A stretch of 64,000 bases of DNA, taken from assembly GCA_009859145.1 (NCBI GenBank), contig VRVR01000004.1, positions 124,001 to 188,000 on the forward strand, given 5' to 3'. Position 1 is the first letter of the stretch; each line of letters begins with the position of its first letter. Source of the stretch: Andalucia godoyi. Its lineage: Eukaryota; Discoba; Jakobea; Jakobida; Andaluciidae. Below, piece by piece: positions 9,720 to 19,992 of the stretch. The notes beneath the pieces are model-generated. The model saw nothing but the letters and a program-made list of their open reading frames with translations. It was not told where the DNA came from and did not search any database. The position numbers and the translations under genes are program-made.

Positions 9720-11051
9720 ATGGGGGGCTCGACAGCGTCTTCGGAAGAGGAAGTGCTGAGCGCTGCAAGTGCAGACGAGAAGCTTTTTGCCTTTTTTCAA
9801 GATTGCTTTGTTGGAAACATCGAGAACGTCCGGTCGTTTCTGAGCTGGGACAAGAAGTTGCGATTGCTGAATCGAACAGATGCGTCTGGATCTGGGAAGG
9901 GTGCTTTGCATTTCGCACTAGACTCTTCTTCTACGAATGCCGGTCGCATTTGTGGACTGCTGCTGGAGTCTGGAATCGACCCGAACTTGACGGACAACGA
10001 AGGGATGTCGCCCTTGCTGGTTTCGGTGAAGAGAAAACAGTTGGAAATCGCCGCGATGCTCATGAACAAGGGTGCTGATTTACTGCATAGATCGAGATCG
10101 GGAGTCTCCATCTTTCATCTCGCGGCCGGAATTGGCTCCAAGCCGCTTATTGCTGAAGTTCTGCGAAGACTTGCCGGTAGTTCAAAGCTGGCAATCAACT
10201 TCTTCCCGGATGATCTCAAGATCGGCGATCACGAAAGCTTCGGGACAATTCTGCACTTCGTAGCGGGCTCGCCACTAACGAATGGAATTGACAATATATG
10301 CGAATGCGCCCGGTATGTCATTGACATTCTCGGCGTCGACGTGAACCAAACCGATTATGTCGGCGCTACTGCCTTGCACTACGCCGCTGGCCAAAGCTAC
10401 ACGCCGCTGGTCGAGGCTCTACTGAATCGCAAAGCAAAACCGAACATACGGATGCGCGGAGGGGTGACTGCACTGCATCTAGCAACCGAACATGGGAATG
10501 CGGCAATCGCAGAGCTGCTGCTGAACAAACACGCAGTTCAATATATGAATCAGGACAATTTGTATCCTTTTGATCTTGCAATCCAGCTGCAGCGTGTCGA
10601 TATTGCTAGGATGCTGCAGTATGTTCCAAAAGGCCAAGAAACTGCTGACGACCGCAAATTCCGACTTGCGCCAGCTGTTAAGAGATACAAGGAAGCTGGA
10701 AACACTGCATTTCAGAGGCAGGAATTCGAAGAAGCGCTATCTTTGTTCACTAAAGGACTGAAGATGGATCCAGACGATCACATCCTACTGTCCAACAGAT
10801 CCGCGACTTTCTACACCTTGAACAAATACGAACATGCAATCGAGGATGCATACCAGGCCACAGTGATCCAGCCTGGCTTCGCGCGAGGATACTATCGATT
10901 GGCGATTGCATGGCTTGCACTGCATGATCTCGATGCGGCTGAAAATGCTGCAAAACGAGGTCTCGAACTGGACCCACACGCTGTGGAATTGCGAGACGTT
11001 TGCGAAACCGTAAGGCTTGAGCGAGATGTCCACATCAAACCACGAAATTAA
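9720..11051 (+). CDS. Ankyrin-repeat and TPR co-chaperone-like protein
   Basis: The 443-residue protein has ankyrin repeats over about residues 25-310, for example NGMSPLLVSVKRKQLEIAA-type helices, GATALHYAAGQ and GVTALHLATEHGNAAIAEL. A three-unit TPR block follows at about 325-425, reading KEAGNTAFQRQEFEEALSLF, LLSNRSATFYTLNKYEHAIE and RGYYRLAIAWLALHDLDAA. The TPR keeps several positions of the carboxylate clamp that binds the EEVD tail of Hsp70/Hsp90 (Lys-x-x-x-Asn and Asn in LLSNRSA). A client-recruiting co-chaperone role is therefore plausible but inferred. The gene is a single exon. It ends only about 60 bp from the convergent TTC16-like gene. Confidence 0.75.
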   Translation: MGGSTASSEEEVLSAASADEKLFAFFQDCFVGNIENVRSFLSWDKKLRLLNRTDASGSGKGALHFALDSSSTNAGRICGLLLESGIDPNLTDNEGMSPLLVSVKRKQLEIAAMLMNKGADLLHRSRSGVSIFHLAAGIGSKPLIAEVLRRLAGSSKLAINFFPDDLKIGDHESFGTILHFVAGSPLTNGIDNICECARYVIDILGVDVNQTDYVGATALHYAAGQSYTPLVEALLNRKAKPNIRMRGGVTALHLATEHGNAAIAELLLNKHAVQYMNQDNLYPFDLAIQLQRVDIARMLQYVPKGQETADDRKFRLAPAVKRYKEAGNTAFQRQEFEEALSLFTKGLKMDPDDHILLSNRSATFYTLNKYEHAIEDAYQATVIQPGFARGYYRLAIAWLALHDLDAAENAAKRGLELDPHAVELRDVCETVRLERDVHIKPRN

Positions 11052-11114
11052 CGACCTTCCTTTTTTTTTTAAAAAAAATTGGGGGGAGGGGGGGTGGGCA
11101 GAAAGACGCGGAAA

Positions 11115-13174
11115 TCACTTTTTCGAGCTTGCCCAGCCTCCTAGTGGCTTGTTGTACTCCTCCTTGTGCGTCATCTGCAGCATTGTTGAAACGGACTTTC
11201 GGATAGATTTGATGTCTGCGGAGGGACGCATAACCTGCACGGATTGACGGGCGATGACTACACTGGCCTCCTTCTTCTTGATCTTCACCAGAGATTCCTG
11301 TATCTCGGGAGGATTTGGATTGAATTCTTGCGTAGTATGCTTTGTTGGTGTTTGGGGCTGGTCAAATACATACTCCATTCCAAACTCCTTCGCAATCATC
11401 CTTGCCGTAGGTTCGGGTACTCCCAGTGGACAGTATCGGTCAATTGCATCTTGTGCAGGTTGGCAGTCCGGATCGAGAAATAGCACTCGCGTGAAGTCTT
11501 CGATTGCCTTTTCGAGATCCTGCAGAGTCGAAAAACACCGGGCTCTACTGAGATAGTAGCCGGGAACCCGCGGCTGGCACATGATGGCCTTCGTAAATTC
11601 TGTGACTGCAGAGCGGCAGTCGCCCGAGTTGAAAGCTACGCATCCCCATTCAAAATGAAGAGCACTCAGTCGTTGAAGAGCAATCGGGTGTTTTGGATCC
11701 AACTCCAGTGCTCGAACAAGATCCTGGAACGCAGGCTTTGAATCTCCTGATTTTGCAAAACACTCAGCGCGCGAGATGAAATACTCGGGAATGCAGTCCC
11801 ATTTTAAACCCTCCGTGAAGTACGGAATGGCTTCCGCATGATTGCCCTCTGTCATGAGTTGCAATCCAATGTCATTCAGCGCCCTGCCAAGCTGCATCTC
11901 AGCCTTTTCAAAAACGCCCCCGTTCAACTTCACCGCTTGCAAAAGATCTTGCACTGCGGCCTGAAATTCCCCAATGTACCGAAAACATATACCCCGCTTG
12001 TGAAACAGTTCGGGATCATCGTCTATGATGTCGATTGTCCTAGTGAGCAGCATAATTGCTTCATCGTAGTTCTTATCAACCAGGAACGAGTTTGCTGCAT
12101 CCTTGACATCGTTTCTGTAGTGATCCAATCGAAAGCCAAGATCTGCAACCGCAGCGCTTTCCGGCTCAATCTCAAGTAAGATTCGGTACAAGTTTAGAGA
12201 CTTCTTTGGCTCATGCTTCAACAGCAGCAAATGGGCCGATGCCAGCATCGAAGGCACATGTACGTCATCAATCGCAAGAGCTTGGTCGAACGACAACTGA
12301 GCATTTTCCGGATCTCTTTTTTCCAAGTAGTACACCGCTCTGAGAGAAGAAAGCAAAGGTGAATGCATAAATGCATAAATGGCAAATGGCAAAGTCCAAA
12401 CGATAGTTAGTTATTCAACTGCACTGAACCCCCCAAAAAATCTATGACCGAACGTATGATTAAAATGAAAACAAAGCAACCCCCCCCAAGTAAACCACAG
12501 CAATTACATAAGAGCATACCTGTAGAAATGCACGACTGCGGATTTTCCGGGAAACGCAAACGCTTCTGCGAACGTCTTTTCGGCATCCAACAAGCATCCA
12601 GACCTTTGCAGCTGCAATGCGCGTTGACACGTGACTTCCTGCAATCTCGGCCGGAACGGTGATTCGTTCATCGAATCACACTGCATGAAATGCGCATGAC
12701 GGATATGAACCAACGCAGAGGAAACATCACCCAACGCAAGGTATGCGTCACACAACAATGCAAACACCCGGGCATCTTTGCGTGGCGAGGCAGACGAAAA
12801 CAAGAATCATCAAACGATAACAACAAATCACCGAAATTAACACACGTTCGACTACTATACGCACGAACAGGCAGCAGCGGGAGAAGAAAAAGAAGAGTTG
12901 AAAAGCAACGAAAAGACTGCATACCATTCGGCTGCATAAACTTTGCCTTATTCAAATGTCGCATTGCAGAGGATGGGTCTCTTGCACCCAGTGCACTTCG
13001 AGCTTGTGCAATTCTACATTCACACACAACCGCAGGGTGGGGAGGGATACATGCATAAGAAAATCAAAAGGTCCCATTGAGCAGAGATAGAAGAAAGATA
13101 GCTTTTAACATGAAACGGGGGAGAACAGCTAAAACATACAGTTCGTCAATGCTGACGATTTGAGAAAACGACAT
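11115..13174 (-). CDS. TTC16-like TPR protein, four exons
   Basis: I read this as exons 13174-13140, 13013-12925, 12775-12520 and 12339-11115, giving a 534-residue protein. The introns (126, 149 and 180 nt) begin GTATGT, GTATGC and GTATGC and keep one frame throughout. TPR units run over about residues 10-420, for example DARVFALLCDAYLALGDVSS, LFHKRGICFRYIGEFQAA and PGYYLSRARCFSTLQDLEKA. The order and spacing of these units match metazoan TTC16 as I recall it, including its long N-terminal and central pairs. The C-terminal tail is basic and not repetitive. TTC16 is linked to cilia and sperm in animals, which fits the other ciliary genes here. The exact function is unknown. Confidence 0.7.
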
Positions 13175-13432
13175 TCCGCGCAAGCTACTTACAAAATCAT
13201 CAAACTACAATTCTATATCAAAAAGGGCAGCACAGCACTAAACTGATGGTTCTCTGTTCTCTGTTGGATCTCACCCGCGCCTGTTTACCAACTATGAGAA
13301 TGACGAGGAAACAAGAAAGAGGCAAAGGCAAAGCAGTCTGCAATCCGAACGTTTGAAAAAAACGAGAAAATCGAAGCGTGTGAGACCAGACAAACTGGTT
13401 TTCTTTTACCGCCGCTGCCACTTACTGCGACG

Positions 13433-14085
13433 TGATGAAGCAGTCTAAAGGCGCACATCAACAGAACCACTGCCATGCGCCATGCGCAGGCGTTTGTTAT
13501 CTTAAGCAACTCCGTCACACGATGCCCGATTCGTTTCGCCCCGATTTTGATCATGAAATCCCTATATAAACACGCCGCCGCGTTGCATTATGCATGTTGT
13601 CGCTCATTTCTTATTTTATTGTTATTGTCCATGCAACGCACCATGTACGTCACACCCGCAACGCTGCGCAAGACCTGTGACATCTCCACCGACGCTGGGC
13701 CGCCGCCAGGAAAGATCGTCAAGGCGACAACTGCGCGGCAGCGGCTGCTCTGCAAAAACTGCGCGAAATCGCGGGGACGGCAGGTGTCGATTGTGACTTG
13801 TGACGGAGGAGTACACGTCTAAAGCGTGCGGCCGTTGCGGGGGGAAATGCATCGCAAGGTGTATGGAGGCAAGGTGTGTTTTGTTGCCCATCGTGCAAAT
13901 GCACGATCGACCGCGATTGGAACGGCGCGCCCGACATCTACATCTATCTTAGGAGCGTCTCGCATGCCGAGGGGCGTGTTGGGGGCCTACCCCCTTCCCA
14001 ATCAATGCCATGCATGTTGTTGGGTTGCAACATCGATTATGGGTGATCAGCGACGATTATCCGTGGTTAGTGTTCAACGTAGGCG
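13433..14085 (+). mobile_element. Fanzor family 2 element, copy E (decayed, zinc ribbon visible)
   Basis: The 5' part (gaagcagtctaaaggcgcac, then a TATA-like tatataaa near 13564) and the 3' part (gttgcaacatcgattatggg to aacgtaggcg) match the shorter element at 51.4 kb. Between them are remnants of a Fanzor C-terminus: VTEEYTSKACGRCGGK, then after a frameshift CPSCKCTIDRDWNGAPDIY. These give the CxxC...CxxC ribbon and the RuvC-III Asp-Arg-Asp signature. Unlike copies A-D, the RDWNGA motif here is in frame. The upstream nuclease core is mostly absent or unrecognisable. Confidence 0.65.
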
Positions 14086-14249
14086 TGAAGCTGACTGTTT
14101 CACATGTGTTCTACTACCCTCCAATGCAAAACGTCTCGCGGACGGTCGTGATTTCATCGGATAGTATGGCTGAGTTGACAGCCGTCGACATTGCTGCTGA
14201 ATGACAGTCGACCAATTTTTCTTTTCTTTTCTGCAGATGATGGCTGCTG

Positions 14250-14740
14250 CTACCAATTGTTGCTGTCTTCTCGGAGTAGGTGTGCAGATCGGGACCCAAT
14301 AAGACACTGTCGGATATTGAGAGCCGCATTCCTGCCTCGGGACTTCCAGCGCCGAGACGTGCAGTGGGCGGATTCACAATATCTCAAACCGCCCTTTCCG
14401 CGTACGATGGTGAGCTCTTGGCCGCAGTCATAGCCGGCACTTTGTTGTTCGGAATTCGTCCACGGGAACCGTCGAAAAGTGTCGCGCGCATGCTTTGCAT
14501 GCCTTAGATGTCGGGACAGTCACTGTTCCTCGTCCAGTTAAGCTGACGTACGCGATGACTGGCTCCGGCTCTCCGGGCTGTCGCAGAGACTGCACCCATC
14601 GGTCCAAACAGCGGGTCTTGTGGATGTAGGTGTCCATCCTTCCCATCGCGTTGTACTTCGCATCATCCTTGTAGAACGCAACGTACCGTTCAAATGTCGC
14701 AACCTCAGCAGTTTTCGGGTGTGTTGACGGTATACAAATA
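14250..14740 (-). pseudogene. Fanzor C-terminal remnant (third lineage)
   Basis: Reading the minus strand from about 14740 gives FERYVAFYKDD, then RHFSTVPVDEFRTTK, the Fanzor strand just before the zinc ribbon. After a one- or two-base frameshift it continues YDCGQELTIVRGKGGLRYCE, the second cysteine pair, and RNAALNIRQCL before a TAG at 14250. VDEFRTSK...C...RDxNAAxNI is the standard Fanzor C-terminus. Here the RuvC-III acidic residue is replaced (SRGRNAALNI), which with the frameshift marks it as dead. It lies just downstream, on the same strand, of the integrase-type remnant at 15.07-15.75 kb. Confidence 0.6.
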
Positions 14741-15072
14741 AATGACAAAATATATGATAAACCAATGTTTATTATACGCACATGGGAAAACAAAGCAAAA
14801 CAAAACAAACAAACAAATAAGGCGCAAGAGCTGTTACGACCCAAGTCGATTTTCATGCGAACTCGTGCTTTGAATATGTTGGAAGCTTTGTGCCTGCTCT
14901 CCCTCCTTTTCATCGGTGTAGGTTCTCAATAACAAGTAGTCTGCTCCTCGCGCTGTCGCAGAAGTTCCAGCATGTCGGAATGTCGAAGGAAGGGCGAGAT
15001 GCAGCGTGTGCGCAGTCGTTGAGCAAGGAGGATATGTGCAGCACTCATCATTCTGATGATGGCAACCTTCGG

Positions 15073-15754
15073 TCACCCATTCGCGCACGAGTCGCCTTCG
15101 TGGCACAGCGCGGTGCACCGACGGTTGTTCTTGATGCATGCACAGTGTGAGCTGGAGCATTTCTTTTTCGCTCTCCTACAGTTACAGAAGCGCGGTCCAT
15201 CGTTTGACAATATTGGCTCGACACCCGTTGAATGCTTCATCCCAGCTTCGGAGACAGATATCGTTTCCACTGTCTCTTGGCTTTGGTATTTTTGGAACAT
15301 GGCTCGGAGTTGCGCATCTTGGTTTGTTCCTTTGGGAGCAAGTGCCACGAAAGCAGAAGACTTCATCGCAGGCTCAACTAGCTTTCCTTCAAAGAGGACC
15401 TTGTACGAATCCATTGGCTTCCCTGTCCTTCGGTTGCGCATCCGCTCTGCGACAACTCCAGGCTGTCTCACGGGAGCCAGTTTGCTTGCCCCTGGAACAT
15501 CGAAATACACTGGCGTTCCCTCTTCGAATGTGATGACAGAGACGACGGTGGGCGCAGGCGGTGCACACTGCGATTGCTCCGGGGATCCCAAGTCCCCGAG
15601 GAGATGTGTCGATGGTCAGGTCGATGGGCGATTCCGAAAGCACCGGCGATTGACGGCTCAAGTCGATTGTCGTATCGGCAGCAGGATGTTGTGGCGATTT
15701 GTTGAAGGTTGCAGCAAACACGTCGTAGATATCCAAATTCTGTCTACGCAATCT
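15073..15754 (-). pseudogene. Integrase-type transposon remnant, C-terminal domain with Cys-rich tail
   Basis: A minus-strand exon begins after a good acceptor (tgatgtgttttcag) at 15754. It encodes RQNLDIYDVFAATFNKSP, then after one apparent frameshift near 15590 GTPVYFDVPGASKLAPVRQPG and SYKVLFEGKLVEP. The end is CNCRRAKKKCSSSHCACIKN followed by a CH and two further Cys before the stop at 15073. A small beta-barrel followed by a CxC...CxC...CH cysteine array is how some Ginger/KRBA2-like integrases end. The catalytic core was not seen; an upstream exon may exist to about 15950. The CXC array alone also resembles tesmin/TSO1 CXC domains, so the assignment is tentative. Confidence 0.4.
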
Positions 15755-16487
15755 CTGAAAACACATCAGGACAGGAGCAGAAGTAAAAGAAAACGGCAAG
15801 TGCAAAACACCACAGCAGCAAACGGGTCCGCAGGACGATTGCCTGGATGTGGAGATGACGGCTTCATTGCACGAGTGCTTCTCGCTGCACAGTTTCTCGA
15901 TATGGGTAGAGCAGGAGCGGAATTAGTGCTGCTGGACATCAGCGAGCTCGTTTGGTGCGATCGGTGAGCTGCACTTTTCAATGTAAAATGTGCTGTCATC
16001 GTCAGTTTTTTCGTCTCATTGTTGCACTTTGGACCGGTGAGCGCGCGACAGGCGTCGTGATGGGGCTGTCTGTCGTCCGCTGGCAGTGGCGCAAGCACGG
16101 TTCTTCAAGAACAAGGCGTGAAACGGCGATATCACAGAAGAACACAGGAGTGCAGAACTCCGTTGAGCAGCTCCTCGTAGATGCAGATGTCAGTGTTAGT
16201 GTGCAACATGTGTGTAGCATAAACTGACCGTTGTGAACGTTAATCCGCGCTTGTTTCTGTGCTCTGAGCACAACGGCTGCGCAAAAACGGAAGACTTGGA
16301 TGCACAGTTGCTAATACAGAATCGGCTGGATGCCTGCCAAGCGTGTATCCAATGCACAATCTTGCTTCTGAGAGCAGTCCGTCGATGCAGGCACATGCCG
16401 ATGCACTGAATACATGAACAGAACAGAGAAAAACTGACATGAATGATGCTTTTATGACCTAATTAATCAAAAAACACAACTCTGCAG

Positions 16488-16660
16488 GGAGGCAGCCAAA
16501 AGCGACGATTTTTGAGATTCAAAGAGATCTTGTTGTGGACGATGCATATATTCGAAATCGCATCTTGGTATTGAGTAGGAACAGAGATATAACAGAAATG
16601 CGCAGCCATGCGAAATCGACTTCGGTCGGCTCAAATAAGGAACTTCTTGACTTGACTACG
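16488..16660 (+). other. Possible coding exon of an unrecognised gene
   Basis: The segment is bounded by a good acceptor (caactctgcag) and a donor (gtaaga). It stays open, encoding RQPKATIFEIQRDLVVDDAY and then RSHAKSTSVGSNKELLDL. The flanking 15955-16487 region has other short open stretches, such as TEDLDAQLLIQNRLDA near 16290, that could be earlier exons, but the phases do not join cleanly. The donor differs from the GTATGY form used elsewhere here. No family is recognised. Confidence 0.3.
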
Positions 16661-16792
16661 GTAAGAAAAAAATCGTATTGTTTGATGCTCAACGTTGATT
16701 TACAAAGCTGCCATCCGTGAATGAGAAGATTTTTGGTTGCCGCTGCCGCTGCCGTTTTTCCTCGTTTCTTTTGCTGGCGAAACAAAACAAAA

Positions 16793-16942
16793 ATGAACCC
16801 GTTGGACGATATTCTAGCACTGAAGAAATCAGAGCTGAAAACATCAAATGAGAAGCAAAAGTTTCGGAGAAAAGGGGATGAATTGGCTGCTTTGAAGGCA
16901 CAACTCTTGTCAAGTGTACCGGTATGTACTGTGCTGCTGCTG

Positions 16943-16977
<35 letters not shown>

Positions 16978-17742
16978 TACCATCTAATCATCTTCTTCTG
17001 TTCTTTATTGTTGTATTTTTATTTGTGTTATGATTAGGCCAAACGAAGCATTTCTGAAATTTCTGCAGCCAAGATTCCGGACGAGGCAGATGAATGTGCG
17101 TCTGTGCCGTCTGATAGGAGTAGAAGAGGAACGGATGACGACGCTGGTACGACAGACTCTACAGCAGACAATCAAATGTCCAAGCTCGATGAATGCAGGA
17201 AATTGCTGGGCTTGTATAGCACCCCCGAGTCGCTGTTTGCGATTGAAGGTCGAGACGACCTGCTGTCAAAGCCTGTGCAGTCGTTTCACGTGTTGACTCG
17301 ACTGCTGAAGCTGTGGAACGCGAGATTGGTGTTGAATGCCGAACTTCCGCGAGAAGAGCAGAACGAAGAGTTGTCCGCGGGTCTGTTTTCTGAGCATGCA
17401 TACAGATTGGAAAGGGAATTCATCCAACCCCTATTGGATTTGCTGAGTGCGGATGCACTGTCTGCGGATTTGGCGCGACAATTGTGGTCTATTCTGTCCT
17501 ACGTGCGTGTGCGCGACTACCAAAAGGCCGATAACTGCTACTTGCAAATGGCGATTGGAAATGCTACATGGCCTCTTGGAATTTCATCGGTAGACATCCA
17601 CGAACGGAGAGCGCGAGAGCGAATTCGGGACACAAAGGTCAAGTCCATGCTGAAGGACGACACTTCACGCAAGTATCTGCAATCTCTCAAAAAACTCTTG
17701 TCGTTTTCTCGGTTTCAATATGGACTATCTGCGCCGCCATAA
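16793..17742 (+). CDS. PRP18: Pre-mRNA splicing factor PRP18
   Basis: Two exons, 16793-16921 and 17038-17742, give 277 residues. The 116-nt intron starts GTATGT and carries a long GT microsatellite. The C-terminal half is the Prp18 helical domain, ending with the conserved loop NATWPLGISSVDIHERRARE and DDTSRKYLQSLKKLL. Prp18 joins the spliceosome for the second transesterification step and helps hold the 3' splice site with Slu7. The N-terminus begins MNPLDDILALKK, a short charged helix as in relatives, followed by an acidic linker. The length lies between yeast (251) and human (342) Prp18. Confidence 0.88.
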
Positions 17743-17774
17743 TCTAGGAGAGTATTGCAGCCCGAGCGATTTCT

Positions 17775-17900
17775 TGCTGTTGCCATTAGCAACAATTGAA
17801 CTGTTCTTATCGTGTTTTATATTTCGTTTTCACCATCTTGACAAAGACGCTTGAAACCCCAGCATTGCCATAGTACTCAATTAGAACCAATTTGTATGGG
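17775..17900 (+). repeat. Dispersed repeat, copy 3 (shortened)
   Basis: Just after the PRP18 stop, this stretch reads tgaactgttcttatcgtg, a T-rich block with ttcgttttcaccatcttg, acaaagacgcttgaaa and finally caattagaaccaattt. These blocks match the starts and ends of the repeats at 8640-8826 and 9450-9605, but the central gacgattgttg block is missing. A weaker similarity (tgttttatttcgttttcatc) occurs at about 30995-31035. Confidence 0.45.
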
Positions 17901-18046
17901 TGCAACGTACCGCTGGCGTGTATTTATTGATTCGGATGCGTGCTTGCATTGCATCTCAAGCAATAATTTCTTGGTTTTTTAAAAAAAAGAATCCTATTAT
18001 TATAATCAAGGCACTTCCTTTTCATTCTCATCCAGTGCATGCTCGC

Positions 18047-18967
18047 TCACGGTCGGCGAACAGGAGAAGCACTCCGCTGAGGTGATGATGAACTTTTCAT
18101 GTACACATCAAAAGGGTCTTCGAAAGTATGCTTCTGCGTCGTTTCGTATTCTCCCTTTCCACGTCCAATCGACACGGACGACCGCAGCGTATCGTGCACA
18201 GAGCCCGCTTTCTGAGTCTTTGAGGGACTTGTATTCTGGAACGAAGATTTAAAAGTTGTTTCATACCGATATGCATCTTTGGCGTGTTCTGGTTGTCGGC
18301 CGTGGTTTTCGTTCGTCTTTCTCAAGCCAGCAGGCTGCGCAAGCGGAAGGTTGGACTTGAACAAACGCTCCTTGACGTCTGACTGACTGACACGTTCCAC
18401 CTGCTTACTCTTATCCACGAAATCCGAACGCGTGGAACTCGCAAAGTCTCGGTCTCTTCCAAACGAGATGTGTGAAATCTGAAAATCCGTGTTGGTAAAA
18501 GACTTTGCAGACGGGTCCATGCCGCGGTACTCGAACGCTGACTTTGTAGTGGATTCAAATTCGCGACGCTTTCCCCGAAACACGCTCGCTGCTTTGGAGT
18601 CAAAGAGCTTTGCGCGCTGGTCATCCCATGCTTTGGGATCCACGTTGTTTCCGTTCACTGCAAGTTCCTTGTATACGCTCTGATTGGAGGTCTCGTAGTT
18701 TTGGCACTTTCCTTGCAAAAGTGGGATTGAGGATGTGAAGATGATCTCCTTTGTCGCTGCAGTGTCCTGCCTTCCCTGTGACAGATCAAGAGCCTGAAAA
18801 GCAGCATGCTGTGCCGACTGAGTTACATGCATCTTCTTGGACTGCAAAACATGCGACGACAGCAACTCCTTTTTGTTCTCTGCAAAGCTGGCATTCTCAA
18901 CGTAAAACTTTCGGTAGGCATGCAGCTTGGCGTCCGCTGCAGGTGCGATGGGCAAAGCAGACGACAT
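18047..18967 (-). CDS. Axonemal-type repeat protein (possible microtubule inner or SAXO-like protein)
   Basis: The 306-residue protein has no enzymatic motif. It repeats a unit of the form S/G-R-x-x-x-[FY]-E-x-[ST]-T-[KR]-x-x-F: KRREFESTTKSAF, RDFASSTRSDF, YRYETTFKSSF and GEYETTQKHTF. Spaced aromatic-Thr-Lys-Phe repeats of this kind are seen in proteins lining ciliary microtubules, including the SAXO/PPP1R32-like group. The assignment is by style rather than by a diagnostic motif. The C-terminus is Ser/Pro/Arg-rich. It is a single exon, divergent from the small gene candidate at 19.27 kb. Confidence 0.5.
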   Translation of the reverse strand: MSSALPIAPAADAKLHAYRKFYVENASFAENKKELLSSHVLQSKKMHVTQSAQHAAFQALDLSQGRQDTAATKEIIFTSSIPLLQGKCQNYETSNQSVYKELAVNGNNVDPKAWDDQRAKLFDSKAASVFRGKRREFESTTKSAFEYRGMDPSAKSFTNTDFQISHISFGRDRDFASSTRSDFVDKSKQVERVSQSDVKERLFKSNLPLAQPAGLRKTNENHGRQPEHAKDAYRYETTFKSSFQNTSPSKTQKAGSVHDTLRSSVSIGRGKGEYETTQKHTFEDPFDVYMKSSSSPQRSASPVRRP

Positions 18968-19266
18968 CTCTCTATTTTAATAAACAGAAATAGTCGTGTA
19001 TCGTAGGTAACAACGCAATTCTAATTCCACGTTTCAATCTCAATGGGTATTTTCTTCTCGTGACAACGTCCCTTCGTTTCGGTGGAAGAAATACACAAGC
19101 ACAGCATTTCCAAACTGCAACAGCAGAAACCTCGGGTCTGGGATGTTTGGTCGTTGGGATTGGGGGGAGGGAATCGTTTGGTCCAAACCCTGCTCTGTTG
19201 ACACATGCTATGCAAGCAGAAGGCTTCCGAGTTTGGTGACAGTTCTCTGGTGTGTGCTCAGACAAC

Positions 19267-19653
19267 ATGGCCAAACCCGGATGCAAGTCGAAGTCGAGTT
19301 TTGTTTCCCAGGCGCATGATGCCTTTTTGGACGCCTTCTCCATCAGCATGAGCACAGGAAACGGCGGCAAAAAAGCAGTGAAAATGGCCAAGCACAAACA
19401 AGGACCTTTTCCATCCGTGTTAGTATTTGTTCTTTGCTTGCCCCCCTCCTCTCTCTCTCTCTCTCTCTCTCTCTTCGCGCCTCGCTCCGCCTTTTGTTTT
19501 TTCCCTCTTTTTCCTTCTTCTGCTTTTGTTCTCTCGCCCGCCTGCACGCATTCGGTTGCATTTCCCAAACGGCATCCAGCGGGCTCGTTTTTTTTTTAAA
19601 AGCAAAGCTCTGTAACCGCAAAGCCTCCGCCTGGGCGCCAAGCAATCTCGTGA
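19267..19653 (+). CDS. Possible small two-exon gene, about 68 residues
   Basis: Exon 1 (19267-19422) encodes MAKPGCKSKSSFVSQAHDAF and continues to GPFPSVL. A donor gtattt, a 180-nt intron with a CT microsatellite and poly-T, and an aaaag acceptor lead to exon 2 (19603-19653), QSSVTAKPPPGRQAIS then stop. The frame is kept and the coding part is basic and soluble. No family is recognised. The donor is a weaker match to the local GTATGY consensus, so this model is tentative. Confidence 0.35.
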
Positions 19654-19992
19654 ATTGAAAAAGTCCATAAGCAAGTATTTTTCAACAGCAAAGTGATTGC
19701 GTCTTGGTTGTGCTGAAGCTGCGATTTTGGCAGTGTTTCTGTGCCTTTCTTTTGTTTCGCTCTCCTTCGTTCTTCATTCTTTATCCATTTTCTACACATA
19801 ATAATTATTATTATTATTACTATTATTAACTTACCAGTTCATTAATATATTTACTATTATTTGGCTTTCCCCCCACCCCCTCGCCGGATTGTTGCCCGAG
19901 TTCATTGGGCGCTCTCATCACCACGCGTCGATATTGGTCTCCTGTACTTTCCCGGGCCTCGGTTTTCACTGTGATTGTTCGTTCGTGCTGTA

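Noticed and set aside
17775-17900. Transcription terminator or conserved promoter shared by PRP18 and ARD
   Set aside because: The match runs over several separated blocks in different orientations relative to genes, which fits a repeat family better than a regulatory site.
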